Assembly (NCBI GenBank): GCA_038253135.1
Contig: JBBSHJ010000045.1
Location: 1-25,240 of the forward strand
Direction: 5' to 3'
DNA: 25,240 bases
From: JBBSHJ01 sp038253135
GTDB lineage: Bacteria > Actinomycetota > Actinomycetes > Mycobacteriales > QHCD01
Shown: positions 12,578 through 21,440 of the stretch, piece by piece
Layout: each line of letters begins with the position of its first letter
How positions within the stretch are numbered: the first letter of the stretch is position 1
Position numbers and translations under genes: made by a program
Notes under the pieces: model-generated
Told to the model about the DNA's origin: nothing
The model's database searches: none
What the model saw: only the letters and a program-made list of their open reading frames with translations

Positions 12578-15500
12578 GTGCCCCAGGAGTCCGCCACGAA
12601 GTCCCCGCTCCGTGCCACGCACCTGCGGACCGAACGGCGGATCGACCCGCTCGGGATCGACGAGCCGGCGCCGGTGCTCGGTTGGTGGGTCGAGGGGGAC
12701 GGGCGCGGCCGCGCGCAGACGGCGTACCGGATCCGGGTCACGACCGGCACCGACCCGGCCGACGAGCAGTCGGCCGCGGTCTGGGATACCGGAACGGTCG
12801 CATCGAACGAGACCGTCGACGTGACTTACGCGGGCGTCGAGCTGACGCCGACGACGACGTACCGGTGGGCCGTGCGGGTCACCGACGAGGACGGGGCCGT
12901 GTCCCCGTGGGCCGCTCCGGCGACGTTCGAGACCGGTCTCGGCGCCGGGGCGGCCTGGGGGGCGAGCTGGATCGGGGCACCGGTCGACACGAGCGCCGTG
13001 ACCCGACCGGGCCCCGACGACCGGCCGGGGCTGGGCCGGGCGGCCCGGATCTGGCTTCCCAGCGGCGATCCCGAGCGCGATGCGACCGGCACCCTTGCGC
13101 CGCTCGACTCGGCGCTCACCGCGGGATTCCGGGCGTCGATCACCATCCCGGCCGGGCACCGCCTCGTCGACGCGCGGCTGCTCGCGGTCGGCGCCGGCGA
13201 CGTGCGCGTCTGGTGCAACGGCACCGAGGTCGCGGCGGACTCGACCGATCCGGCCGACGCGGCCAGGCTCGTCGGCGCACTGGGCATCGGTGCCAACACC
13301 GTGGCGGTCCGAGCAAGCGCCGGCGCCGGCTCGACTCCGGCCCTGCTCATCCAGTTGCGGGTCTACTCCGACCGCGCGGAGCCGAGCCTGCTCGACGGCG
13401 CAGCCGCGTGGCGCGCGGCCGCCGACCCGCAGGGCGAGTGGTGGCTGCCCGGCTACGACGACTCGGCGTGGCCGCTGGCCGCGAGGTGCGGCTTCCACGG
13501 CGACCCACCGATCGGGCGTGAGCCGGCTAGCTATCGCCCGATTCCGTATCTGCGCAAGGAGATCACGCTTGACCAACCGGTCACACGAGCGCGCCTCTAC
13601 AGCACCGCGCTCGGCGTTTACGAGGTGCGGGTCAACGGCACCGCACTCGGACGCGACGAGGAGGCCCCGGGCTGGACCGACTACGACTACCGCATTCCCT
13701 ACCAGACGTACGACGTCACGGGGGCCCTGGACGCCGGCCCGAATGTCGTTGCCGCCCGCGTTTCGGACGGTTGGTACGCCGGGCAGGTCTCGTCCTTCGG
13801 CCGGGCCCAATGGGGCGACGCGCCGCTGTTCCTCGCCCGGCTCGACGTCACATACGCCGACGGATCGACGGAGCGGTTCGGCACGGGCGCCGACTGGCGG
13901 TGCGGCAACGGCGGGATCCGCTATGCCGACCTGATCGGCGGGGAGGTGATCGACGCCCGCCTCGAACCGGCCGGGTGGGACCGGCCGGGATTCGCCGCCG
14001 ATTGGCCGGCCGCGGCGCGCGCGCTGCCGCGGGCCGGGAGGCTCGAGGGCCAGACCGCTCCGCCGGTCGCGGTCGAACACGAGATCCCCGCCGTGCGCGT
14101 CAGCCGCCTCCCCGGCGATCGGTTCCTCGTCGATTTCGGGCAGAACCTCGTCGGCGCCGTGCGGCTGCGGGCCGCCGGGCCGGCGGGCACCCACCTCGTC
14201 CTGTGCCATGCGGAGGTCCTCGACGCCGACGGCGAGCTGTATCTCGAGGCACTGCGCGGCGCGGACGCCGTCGACGAGTTCTTCCTCGCCGGCGCCGGCG
14301 AGGAGACGTTCGCGCCGCGCTTCACCCAGCACGGGTTCCGCTTTGTCGAGGTGAGCGGGTATCCCGGCGAGCTGAGCGCGGACCGGATCGACGCGCTCGT
14401 CGTACACGCGGAAATGGACCCGATCGGGGAATTCAGCTGCTCCGACGATCGGATCAATGCGCTGCAGCACAACATCGTCTGGGGCCAGCGCGGCAATTTC
14501 CTGACCGTGCCGACCGACTGCCCGCAGCGCGACGAGCGGCTCGGCTGGACCGGCGACGCGCAGGTTTTCGGTGCCACCGCGGCCTTCAACTACGACGTCC
14601 GGACGTTCTTCCGGAAATGGCTGCGGGATCTTCGCGACGCGCAGCTCGACAACGGTGCGGTCACCCACTTCGCCCCCAATCCGCCCGGTCAGCGGGGCGA
14701 TCGCGATCAGGGCGCCGCCGGGTGGGGTGACGTCATCGCGATCCTGCCGGCCCAGCTGCTGCAGGCCTACGCCGACCGCCGGGCGGTGGCGGAGACGCTG
14801 CCCGCGATCAAGGAATGGGTCGATTTCTGCGAGGGCACCACCGACGGGCTGATCCGCCCCGACTGGGGCTTCGCCGACTGGCTCGCGATGATCGCGACCC
14901 CGAAGAATCTCGTCGCGACGGCCTTCTTCGCCTATTCGGCGAAGGTGGGCGCCGACCTCGCCCGCGGCTCGGGTGAGGCTGAGCTGGCGGCCGAGCTCGA
15001 CCGCCGTTACCAGGAGATCCGCGACGCGTTCCGCGCGCGGTTCGTGCGCGGTGGCGGTCGGATGATCGCGTCGACGCAGACGGCGTACGTGCTCGCGTTG
15101 CACTTCGGCCTCTTGGAACCCGACGAGGAACCGGCTGCCGCCGCCGCGCTCGTCGCGGATGTGAAGTCCAGGAACTGGCACCTCTCGACCGGATTTCTCG
15201 GTACGCCGTACCTGCTCGACGTGCTAACGCGCACCGGGCATCTCGACGTCGCGTACCGCCTGCTGACGCAGGACACCTTCCCCTCCTGGCTGTATCCCGT
15301 CGTGCATGGCGACGCCACGACGATCTGGGAGCGGTGGGATTCGTGGAGTGATTCGCGCGGCTTTCAGGATCCGGGCATGACGTCCTTCAATCACTACGCC
15401 TACGGTGCCGTCGGCGACTGGATCTACCGCACCGTGGGTGGCCTTTGCGCCGCCGCGCCCGGCTACGCCGAGATCGGCGTCGCGCCCCGCCCCGGCGGGG

Positions 15501-15760
15501 ACATCACGTCGGCGCGCACCGCGCTGCAGACCCCGCACGGCCCGGTCGAGGTCGAGTGGTCCGGCGACGCGGATGATTTCCGGCTCGCTGTGAGCGTGCC
15601 GGCGAACACTGTGGCGCACGTGGCGTTGCCACCCGGCATACCCGGCTCCATAACGGAGGGCGACGTACCGTTGGAGTCGGCCGACGGTGTGCGGGCGCGG
15701 CCGGACGGCGTACTCACCGTCGGGTCAGGGACCTACCTCTTCCTCGCCCGTACGGCCTGA
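12578..15760 (+). CDS. Alpha-L-rhamnosidase, glycoside hydrolase family 78
   Basis: A 1060-residue GH78 enzyme that releases terminal alpha-L-rhamnose from plant glycosides or polysaccharides. It has an N-terminal fibronectin-like region (PVLGWWVEGDGRGRAQTAYRIRV to TTTYRWAVRVTD), lectin-like rhamnosidase N-domains (YLRKEITL, YEVRVNGTALG, APGWTDYDYR), the (alpha/alpha)6 barrel and a C-terminal beta domain. The catalytic region shows DCPQRDERLGWTGDAQVF (residues 647-664), holding the conserved acidic residues of the family, and GDATTIWERWDSW near 911-923. No signal peptide is seen, so it probably acts on imported glycosides in the cytoplasm. Start is GTG after GGAGAG. A LacI-type operator and consensus promoter upstream suggest sugar-controlled expression. 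It appears to be a single-gene unit. Confidence 0.95.
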   Translation: MPQESATKSPLRATHLRTERRIDPLGIDEPAPVLGWWVEGDGRGRAQTAYRIRVTTGTDPADEQSAAVWDTGTVASNETVDVTYAGVELTPTTTYRWAVRVTDEDGAVSPWAAPATFETGLGAGAAWGASWIGAPVDTSAVTRPGPDDRPGLGRAARIWLPSGDPERDATGTLAPLDSALTAGFRASITIPAGHRLVDARLLAVGAGDVRVWCNGTEVAADSTDPADAARLVGALGIGANTVAVRASAGAGSTPALLIQLRVYSDRAEPSLLDGAAAWRAAADPQGEWWLPGYDDSAWPLAARCGFHGDPPIGREPASYRPIPYLRKEITLDQPVTRARLYSTALGVYEVRVNGTALGRDEEAPGWTDYDYRIPYQTYDVTGALDAGPNVVAARVSDGWYAGQVSSFGRAQWGDAPLFLARLDVTYADGSTERFGTGADWRCGNGGIRYADLIGGEVIDARLEPAGWDRPGFAADWPAAARALPRAGRLEGQTAPPVAVEHEIPAVRVSRLPGDRFLVDFGQNLVGAVRLRAAGPAGTHLVLCHAEVLDADGELYLEALRGADAVDEFFLAGAGEETFAPRFTQHGFRFVEVSGYPGELSADRIDALVVHAEMDPIGEFSCSDDRINALQHNIVWGQRGNFLTVPTDCPQRDERLGWTGDAQVFGATAAFNYDVRTFFRKWLRDLRDAQLDNGAVTHFAPNPPGQRGDRDQGAAGWGDVIAILPAQLLQAYADRRAVAETLPAIKEWVDFCEGTTDGLIRPDWGFADWLAMIATPKNLVATAFFAYSAKVGADLARGSGEAELAAELDRRYQEIRDAFRARFVRGGGRMIASTQTAYVLALHFGLLEPDEEPAAAAALVADVKSRNWHLSTGFLGTPYLLDVLTRTGHLDVAYRLLTQDTFPSWLYPVVHGDATTIWERWDSWSDSRGFQDPGMTSFNHYAYGAVGDWIYRTVGGLCAAAPGYAEIGVAPRPGGDITSARTALQTPHGPVEVEWSGDADDFRLAVSVPANTVAHVALPPGIPGSITEGDVPLESADGVRARPDGVLTVGSGTYLFLARTA

Positions 15761-15800
15761 TCGAACGCGCAAGAGGGCGCGGTGCCGCGATACGCAACAT

Positions 15801-15818
15801 TCCGCATTGCCGTGCGGA
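15801..15818 (+). terminator. Hairpin downstream of the rhamnosidase gene
   Basis: TCCGCA (15801-15806), loop TTGCCG, TGCGGA (15813-15818), 40 nt past the stop codon. A 6-bp perfect stem without a T-run. Confidence 0.4.
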
Positions 15819-15832
15819 CCCCTGGCTGGTGT

Positions 15833-15848
15833 CGTTGAGCTGTCAACG
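15833..15848 (+). promoter_or_regulatory. Palindromic operator candidate before the methyltransferase gene
   Basis: CGTTGA-GCTG-TCAACG, perfect 6-bp arms with a 4-nt centre, 22 nt upstream of the ATG at 15871. On the minus strand the right arm reads TTGACA, so it could also be part of a -35 box. The bound protein is unknown. Confidence 0.4.
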
Positions 15849-15870
15849 TGTGCACACGCGAGGAGGGCTC

Positions 15871-17022
15871 ATGTCCAGGACAGCTCCGGTAGAACACGGC
15901 TCGGACATAACGGAAACGGCAAGCGGGCTCGGCGGAACCGCGGCGGCTCCAGCGTCGGGAGACGCGGTCTCCGAGGACGAGGTCATGGCGTTCCTCGTGC
16001 AAGTCGCCGGCGATGCCGGCGCCGCGTTGGGCGGTATGAGCGTCTCCCTCGGCGACCGTTTCGGCCTCTACGGGATCATGGCGGGAGCGGGGGCGCTGAC
16101 GTCCGAGCAACTGGCCGCACGCGCCGGGCTGCACGAGCGGTATATCCGCGAATGGTTGGCCGGTCAGGCCGCCCTCGGCTATGTCGAATACGACCCGGCT
16201 ACGAAGTCGTTCACCTTGCCGGCCGTACACGCGGCGGTGCTCGCCGATCCGATGGCGCCGACGTACCTTGCCGGTGCCTTCCAGATGTTGAGTGCCGTCT
16301 ACACGACCGAGGATGATCTCTACCGCGGTTTCCGTGACGGCACCGGCGTGGGCTGGGACGAGCATTCCGACGCGCTCTATTCCGGCACGGCCAAGCTCTT
16401 CCGCCCGGGGTACCTCGCCAACCTGGTGGCGGAATGGCTGCCGGCCATGGAAGGGGTGATGGACAAGCTGCGGAACGGCGCCCTGGTCGCGGATGTCGGT
16501 TGCGGCTTCGGCCACTCGACACTGATACTCGCTGACGCATTCCCCGAGTCCACCGTCGTCGGGTTCGATTACCACCAGAAGTCGATCGACGTTGCGCGGC
16601 AATTGGCGACGGAAGGGGGTCACGGGGACAACGTGCGCTTCGAGGTAGCGGCGGCGGACGCCTTTGCCGGCTCGGGATATGACCTGGTGACGTGCTTCGA
16701 CTGCGTGCACGACATGGGTGACCCGGCGGCGCTCGCGTCCAGAGTGCGCTCGGCACTCGATGATGACGGGACGTGGATGCTGGTCGAGCCCAACGCAACC
16801 GGACGCCTGGAGGAGGACCTGCAGAGCCCGTTCGCCAAGATGTTCATGGGTGCATCGACAGTGGTCTGCCTGCCGTCGGCCATTGCGCAGAACGGTCCTG
16901 AGCAGCTCGGCAATCACGCGGGTGAGGACGCGATGCGCGCGATTGTCATGGCGGCCGGATTCAGCCGCTGGCGCCGGGCCACCGAGAATCCGATCAACGC
17001 GGTCTTCGAGGCGAGGCCGTAG
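15871..17022 (+). CDS. SAM-dependent methyltransferase with winged-helix N-domain
   Basis: A 383-residue class I methyltransferase of the type seen in mycobacterial Rv2258c. The N-terminal winged-helix dimerisation region (LTSEQLAARAGLHERYIREWLAGQAALGYVEYD, about residues 76-108) resembles O-methyltransferases. Motif I is DVGCGFGHST (208-217), followed by VVGFDYHQKSIDVAR with the acidic ribose-binding residue, VTCFDCVHDMGDP and WMLVEPNATG. The C-terminal end (RRATENPINAVFEARP) matches the same family. The ATG at 15871 follows GAGGAGG. The first about 35 residues are Ala/Gly/Thr-rich and probably disordered. The substrate cannot be told from sequence; no biosynthetic partner genes are adjacent. 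Confidence 0.9.
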   Translation: MSRTAPVEHGSDITETASGLGGTAAAPASGDAVSEDEVMAFLVQVAGDAGAALGGMSVSLGDRFGLYGIMAGAGALTSEQLAARAGLHERYIREWLAGQAALGYVEYDPATKSFTLPAVHAAVLADPMAPTYLAGAFQMLSAVYTTEDDLYRGFRDGTGVGWDEHSDALYSGTAKLFRPGYLANLVAEWLPAMEGVMDKLRNGALVADVGCGFGHSTLILADAFPESTVVGFDYHQKSIDVARQLATEGGHGDNVRFEVAAADAFAGSGYDLVTCFDCVHDMGDPAALASRVRSALDDDGTWMLVEPNATGRLEEDLQSPFAKMFMGASTVVCLPSAIAQNGPEQLGNHAGEDAMRAIVMAAGFSRWRRATENPINAVFEARP

Positions 17023-17174
17023 CCCGCAGCGGTAGCGCGGATGCCGCATGCGTCCGCCGGGTGATCGTCAGGCACCTGCCGCCGGGGCGATTGTCAGGGG
17101 ATTGTCCGTGGCCCGAGGCCCGGCCGACCGCGAGGATTGCAAGGGGGAACGCGGTAGGGCGTGGGGGTGAATGG

Positions 17175-17522
17175 ATGATGCAGGCGGAGATCAGTGCGGT
17201 GCGCTCGGCGGTGGTTCCGGCGCGGGCACGGCTGTGCCCGTCCTGCGGTGCCGCGGTTGTCGCGACGACCACCGCGCCGGCGCCCGCGCCGTTGCTGCCC
17301 TGGCCGGGCGCGGCCCTCACCCGCCGGGAATGCATGATTCTCGACCTGGTGGCCGAGGGTTTCACCGACCAGCAGATCGCCCGCCGGACGGGTATCAGCA
17401 CGCGCACGGTGCACAAGCACCTCGAGCACGTCTACGCCAAGCTCGGTGTGCACGGGCGCGTCGCGGTTGCGGTCCGATGGGTACGCCGGGGGGCGGTTAC
17501 GGATCAGGTAGGCCCGTCATGA
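17175..17522 (+). CDS. Short LuxR-type transcription regulator
   Basis: A 115-residue protein whose C-terminal half is a LuxR/GerE helix-turn-helix (LTRRECMILDLVAEGFTDQQIARRTGIS then TRTVHKHLEHVYAKLGV, about residues 48-93). There is no receiver or other sensory domain. The N-terminal half carries a lone CPSCGA (21-26), reminiscent of half a zinc ribbon, then an Ala/Pro/Thr-rich linker. ATG codons at 17175 and 17178 follow a G-rich stretch (GGGGGTG); the frame is also open upstream to a GTG at 17061, so the N-terminus is uncertain. It is convergent with the XRE-STAND regulator, whose stop is 27 nt away. Confidence 0.8.
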   Translation: MMQAEISAVRSAVVPARARLCPSCGAAVVATTTAPAPAPLLPWPGAALTRRECMILDLVAEGFTDQQIARRTGISTRTVHKHLEHVYAKLGVHGRVAVAVRWVRRGAVTDQVGPS

Positions 17523-17548
17523 TGCTCTGGGTCGACGACGATCGATCA

Positions 17549-20089
17549 TCAGAGCCCGACCAGCGGAGAGGGCGGGCCGGGACGGCTGGGTCGCGCGGGC
17601 ACCGCGACGCCGGGCGCCGGCGGTGGTTCCTCCTCGCCCATCGGCTGGTCATCGTCGCCGAGCACCGTCGAGAATCCGGTCCAGGAGGCCGCAACCGCAG
17701 CAGTTCCGAGGATGTCCGTCACCGACCGGACCGTGCCTTCGTAGTCCGGTCGCTCGACGGGCGGCACGGGCGCGCCGATCCGCTCGCGTAGCCGCCGCGC
17801 CGCAGCCAGCTGCTCGGCCGCGGCGAGGGCATCACCGCCGGCAGCCGAGACGGCTGCGAGCTCCTCGAGCACGCTCGCCATCCGCCACCGATCACCGAGA
17901 TCACGGTGTCGATCGAGGCTGTCGGTGAGCAACTCGCGGGCCGCAGCGATCTCGCCGCGCTGACGGCGTACCGCGCCGCGCTGGTTGAGCGACCACGCCA
18001 CGCCCTCGCGGAACCCGATCTCGGCGCTGATCCGACCACCCTCGTGCAGCAACGACTCGGCTCGCTCGCTGTCGCCTCGATATCGGGCGATCACACCCAG
18101 ATTGATCAACGACCACGCGACCCCTTCACGGTCGGTACGCGCCCGGAACGTCACAAGTGCGCTCGACGCTGCCCGTTCGGCGTCGCCGAAATCGCCGCGC
18201 AACCAGGCGGTGAGGGCCAGGAGGTTGTCGGACAGCGCGACGCCGAGATCCTCGTCCAGATCGCGAAAGATCGCCCGGGCTCGCCGGTGCAGGTCGATTG
18301 CCTCGTCATAGCGCCCACGCTCGCGGGCGATCGCGCCGCGCCGCTGCACCGCCCGCGCCGCCCCGGTCAGGTCGTGAATGCGGGTGAACGCGACGAGTGC
18401 CTCGGTGACCAACCGGTCGGCCGCCGGGTAATCGCAGAGCAGGAACGCAAGGGTTCCCGAGCCCAGCATGGCTTCGGCCCGCAGCCGGACGTCGTACCGT
18501 TCCGTCGCGCCGGTGGCGGCCAACGCGGTGTCCAGCCAGTCGCGGCCCTCGGCGTAGTGTCCGCGAAGGGCGCAGAACGGCCAGAGCGCGGCGGCAAGGC
18601 GCAGCGCACCGGCACCGTCGGGTTGATCCAGTTGCCAGCCCATCGCGGCACGGATGTTGTCCAGTTCGGAGTCCAGGCGCCGGATGCGGCCGGCGTCGGC
18701 TCGGCTCAAATACGGTCGAGCGGTGTCGGCCAGTTCGATGAAGTGCTCGGCATGCGCCCGGCGCGAATGCTCGAGCTCGCCGCTCTCCCGGAGCATGGTG
18801 GCGGCTCGGTCCTGGATCACGGTGAGCATGCTGTAACGGCGTTCGGCATCGCGGTGCTGGACGGCGATCAGAGACTTATCGACGAGCCGGCCGATCACGT
18901 CCACGATGTCGGCGACCGCCGTCGTCCGCGTCCCGCCCGATTCGGCGCCCGGGACCGTGCGGCCGCAGACTGCACCCGCCGCGTCGATCGTCCACCCGCC
19001 GGCAAACACCGACAGCCGCGCCAGCGTGGAGCGCTCGTTCGGGCTGAGCAGCGCGACGCTCCAGCCGATCGCGGCGTCCATCGAGCGATGGCGGTTGGCT
19101 GTGTCCGGGTCGGCCCATGTGCTGCCTCCGGTGAGGATGGCCGTCGTGGTCCGGAGGGCGATAGCGATTTCCTGTGGTGTCAGCGCATTGAGGCGGGCTG
19201 CGGCGAGTTCGATGCCGAGCGGCAGCCCACCCAATCGCCGGCAGATCTCGGCTATGGCCGGCAGGGCATCGGAGCCCGGACGACGGCCGACGGGTTGGCT
19301 ACGTGCTCGGGCAACGAAGAGCTGCACCGCAGGGGATCGCGCCATTGCCTCGGCGGAGCCTGTCCGTGCCGGTGCCGCGAGCGGCCGCACGTCGTACACG
19401 GACTCTCCGGCGACGTTGAGTCGCTCGCGAGATGTCACGATGATCCGCAGCTCACGGCACGCGCTGAGCAACCGGGCGCAGGCCGTAGCGATGTCGCCGA
19501 CGAGATGTTCGCAATTGTCCAGAACGAGAAAGGTGCGGTCATCGCCGAGACGCTCGGCAATGTCCGCGATCGGGTCCTGGTCGGGATTTTCGCGCCCACC
19601 GAGCGCCATCAGCAGCCCCCGGTACGCCGACGCGGCGGTGGACACCCCCGACAGGGGAATCCAGCAGACGTTCTGGCGTCGGCCGGAGAGCGTGTGCGCC
19701 GCCGCCGTGGCCAGCCGCGTCTTGCCGACGCCGCCGGGTCCGACCAGGCTCACCAGTCGTACGCCGGGCGTCTCGGTCTCGGCGAGCACCGCGGCGCAGT
19801 CCGCTTCGCGCCCGATGAGCTGGTCCGGCGGGATCGGTGGCCGCGTCGTCGGTTGAATGGGTGATGTGTCCAGCACATTTGAGAGCCTGTCGCGAGGCAC
19901 GCCGAGAGCGTCGGCGAGCAGCCGGATCGTGGCCAACCGCGGATGGCGACGCCGGCCGCGTTCGAGCGCTGCGATCGCGTCGACCGACAGCCCTGAGCGT
20001 TCGGCTAGCAGCTCTTGGGAGAGGCCGGCCGCCTGCCGTAGCCGGCGCAGCTCGGACCCGAATCGGCTCGTGTTCGAGTCAACGCTCAT
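17549..20089 (-). CDS. XRE-type HTH, STAND (NB-ARC-like) ATPase with TPR repeats
   Basis: A large regulator of 846 residues from the ATG at 20087-20089. The N-terminal XRE helix-turn-helix (GSELRRLRQAAGLSQELLAERSGLSVDAIAALERG, about 11-45) is followed by a STAND nucleotide-binding domain with Walker A GPGGVGKT (117-124), Walker B TFLVLDNCEH (about 187-195), IIVTSRERL and GGLPLGIELAAARL. The C-terminal half is a run of TPR-like helical repeats (for example AERAASSALVTFRARTDREGVAWSLINLGVIARYRGD). This layout is widespread in Actinobacteria and in signal-responsive regulators; the signal is unknown. The ATG at 20089 is preferred over 20095 and 20167 because GGTGG lies about 8 nt upstream and the HTH follows closely. 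The last about 60 residues are Pro/Glu/Asp-rich. Confidence 0.88.
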   Translation of the reverse strand: MSVDSNTSRFGSELRRLRQAAGLSQELLAERSGLSVDAIAALERGRRRHPRLATIRLLADALGVPRDRLSNVLDTSPIQPTTRPPIPPDQLIGREADCAAVLAETETPGVRLVSLVGPGGVGKTRLATAAAHTLSGRRQNVCWIPLSGVSTAASAYRGLLMALGGRENPDQDPIADIAERLGDDRTFLVLDNCEHLVGDIATACARLLSACRELRIIVTSRERLNVAGESVYDVRPLAAPARTGSAEAMARSPAVQLFVARARSQPVGRRPGSDALPAIAEICRRLGGLPLGIELAAARLNALTPQEIAIALRTTTAILTGGSTWADPDTANRHRSMDAAIGWSVALLSPNERSTLARLSVFAGGWTIDAAGAVCGRTVPGAESGGTRTTAVADIVDVIGRLVDKSLIAVQHRDAERRYSMLTVIQDRAATMLRESGELEHSRRAHAEHFIELADTARPYLSRADAGRIRRLDSELDNIRAAMGWQLDQPDGAGALRLAAALWPFCALRGHYAEGRDWLDTALAATGATERYDVRLRAEAMLGSGTLAFLLCDYPAADRLVTEALVAFTRIHDLTGAARAVQRRGAIARERGRYDEAIDLHRRARAIFRDLDEDLGVALSDNLLALTAWLRGDFGDAERAASSALVTFRARTDREGVAWSLINLGVIARYRGDSERAESLLHEGGRISAEIGFREGVAWSLNQRGAVRRQRGEIAAARELLTDSLDRHRDLGDRWRMASVLEELAAVSAAGGDALAAAEQLAAARRLRERIGAPVPPVERPDYEGTVRSVTDILGTAAVAASWTGFSTVLGDDDQPMGEEEPPPAPGVAVPARPSRPGPPSPLVGL

Positions 20090-20109
20090 CGCCATACCAC
20101 CGCTCGGCC

Positions 20110-20420
20110 GCTGACTGCAGCTCGGCCTCAGGCGTGATCGTAGTCGGCGTTCCCCCGAACGGTCCATGCCGAATCACGTCGGGATCAGCTGCGCATCACA
20201 CCGCGAGACGGCGCACCGATTCGACCGGACGACCGGTGCCATCGGCCAGGGTCACCGTGCCGAGCGCCTAGCGCATCTCGGCCAGGCCGATCGTGATCAC
20301 CAGCTGCGGGCGTTCCCCGCCGTGCTCGGGCCGGGCTCTGCCGGCGAGCGCGGTCCGCGCCAGCTCGATCAGGCCGACCTGATCGGTGCCGGGCAGCGTC
20401 TCGGCGACCGGGCGCTGCGG
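20110..20420 (-). pseudogene. Decayed DUF222 / 13E12-type HNH endonuclease fragment
   Basis: Reading the minus strand from about 20410, the frame gives VGLIELARTAL, GGERPQLVITIGLAEMR, then an in-frame TAG, ALGTVTLADGTGRPVESVRRLA, then after a one-base shift CDAQLIPT, a TGA, and FG. This follows the DUF222 pattern L-x-E-L-A-R-x-A-L / G-G-E-R-P-x-x-x-V-T / x-R-R-L-A-C-D-A-x-x-I-P-x-V closely across the stops and the shift. Only the region before the HNH nuclease domain remains. DUF222-HNH genes are repeated mobile-like genes of Actinobacteria. It fills the gap between crtB and the XRE-STAND gene. Confidence 0.7.
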
Positions 20421-20440
20421 TGACCTCACGCCTGCGCTGC

Positions 20441-20459
20441 GCCGGCGGGTCCCGCCGGC
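20441..20459 (-). terminator. Strong GC hairpin downstream of crtB
   Basis: GCCGGCGGG-T-CCCGCCGGC is a perfect inverted repeat with 9-nt arms around a single base (in practice a 7-bp stem with a 5-nt loop), 67 nt after the crtB stop. Likely terminator of the crtI-crtB unit. Confidence 0.5.
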
Positions 20460-20525
20460 CGGGGGCTTCTCCTGCCCTCGATGGCAGTACGGCGAGCACG
20501 CGGGCCGGCTCTGCGAACTGCGCGG

Positions 20526-21440
20526 CTACCGCGGGAGCCTGCGGGTAAACAGCGACATCCCGGCTTGCGGGACGGCAACTCCCAGCCGCCGTAACGCTGA
20601 CACCGTGGCCCGCTGGTCGAATACTTGGTAATCGCGCCGTTCGATCTCGCAGAGTATTCCGGCGTAAAGATGAAATGCGGTACGGACGCAGGCGCGGCTT
20701 TCCGCGGCCAGCAGGTTGATTCCCGGGCGAGCGGCGCGATAGGCGCCGCGGGCCCGCCCGATTTCGTGGGTCAGCAGCGCGCGGACGGCGGGGGTAACGG
20801 CCCCTTCGGCGAGATCGTCCTCGCCAACTCCGAAATAACGCAGGTCCTCGCCCGGCAAGTAGATCCGGCCGCGGCTCAGATCCTCCCCGACGTCGCGGAT
20901 GAAATTCGTGAGCTGGAAAGCTACGCCCAGATCCCGGGCATACGGCTCGGCTGCGTCGATCGGCCCGGGCGTTCCCAGGATAGGCAGCATCAGCAGCCCG
21001 ATGGCCGCAGCCGAGCCATGCATGTAATGGCAGAGGTCGTCGTACGTGCGGTACCGAATGACGGTCAGGTCCGAGGCCATCGAGTCGAGGAAAGCACCGA
21101 AAAGGCTCCGCGACCACGAAAAGCGCGCGGAGGCGTGCGTCACCGCGACGATGACATCTCGGCCGATCGGATCCTCGATGAGCGCCGGATCACCGTGCTC
21201 GACCGCGCCTCGCAATTCCTTGAGGCGGGTGACGGCGTCGATGTCTCGCTGCCCGTCGACCAGCTCGTCGGCGTAGCGGGCGAATCCGTACAGTGCGTGC
21301 ACGGCGGGCCGCCTGTCCGCCGGAAGGAGCCTGGTTGCCAGGAAATACGTGCGGCCGTGCCGCCGGTGCAATTCTACGCAGCGCAGGTACGCCGCCTGGA
21401 GCGCCGGATCGGTGATGCCGGCCGCGGTGAGCTCCCTCAT
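20526..21440 (-). CDS. crtB: Phytoene synthase
   Basis: A 304-residue enzyme joining two geranylgeranyl diphosphates to phytoene, the entry step to carotenoids. Both Asp-rich Mg2+-diphosphate motifs are present: YGFARYADELVD (Asp58, Asp62) and FQLTNFIRDVGEDLSRGRIYLP (Asp183, Asp187). HGRTYFLATRLLPADRRPAVHALYGF is the usual opening. Start is the ATG at 21438-21440 in an ATGA overlap with crtI; a longer open frame upstream is only the shadow of crtI. No gene for geranylgeranyl diphosphate synthase is in the window. Confidence 0.95.
   Translation of the reverse strand: MRELTAAGITDPALQAAYLRCVELHRRHGRTYFLATRLLPADRRPAVHALYGFARYADELVDGQRDIDAVTRLKELRGAVEHGDPALIEDPIGRDVIVAVTHASARFSWSRSLFGAFLDSMASDLTVIRYRTYDDLCHYMHGSAAAIGLLMLPILGTPGPIDAAEPYARDLGVAFQLTNFIRDVGEDLSRGRIYLPGEDLRYFGVGEDDLAEGAVTPAVRALLTHEIGRARGAYRAARPGINLLAAESRACVRTAFHLYAGILCEIERRDYQVFDQRATVSALRRLGVAVPQAGMSLFTRRLPR

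Noticed and set aside
12491..15181. An 896-codon minus-strand open frame
   Set aside because: Antisense shadow of the GH78 gene, which has a clear promoter, start and catalytic motifs.
17088..17110. TTGTCAGGG and TTGTCCGTG upstream of the LuxR-type gene, resembling the DNA-damage promoter box
   Set aside because: Neither has a TAnnnT at the required 8-nt spacing.
17524..17555. GCTCTG / CAGAGC inverted repeat between the convergent LuxR-type and STAND genes as a bidirectional terminator
   Set aside because: Only 6 bp with a 20-nt loop and it overlaps the STAND stop codon; too weak to list.
17906..19864. A 652-codon plus-strand open frame
   Set aside because: Antisense to the XRE-STAND gene with its Walker motifs; no domain visible in it.
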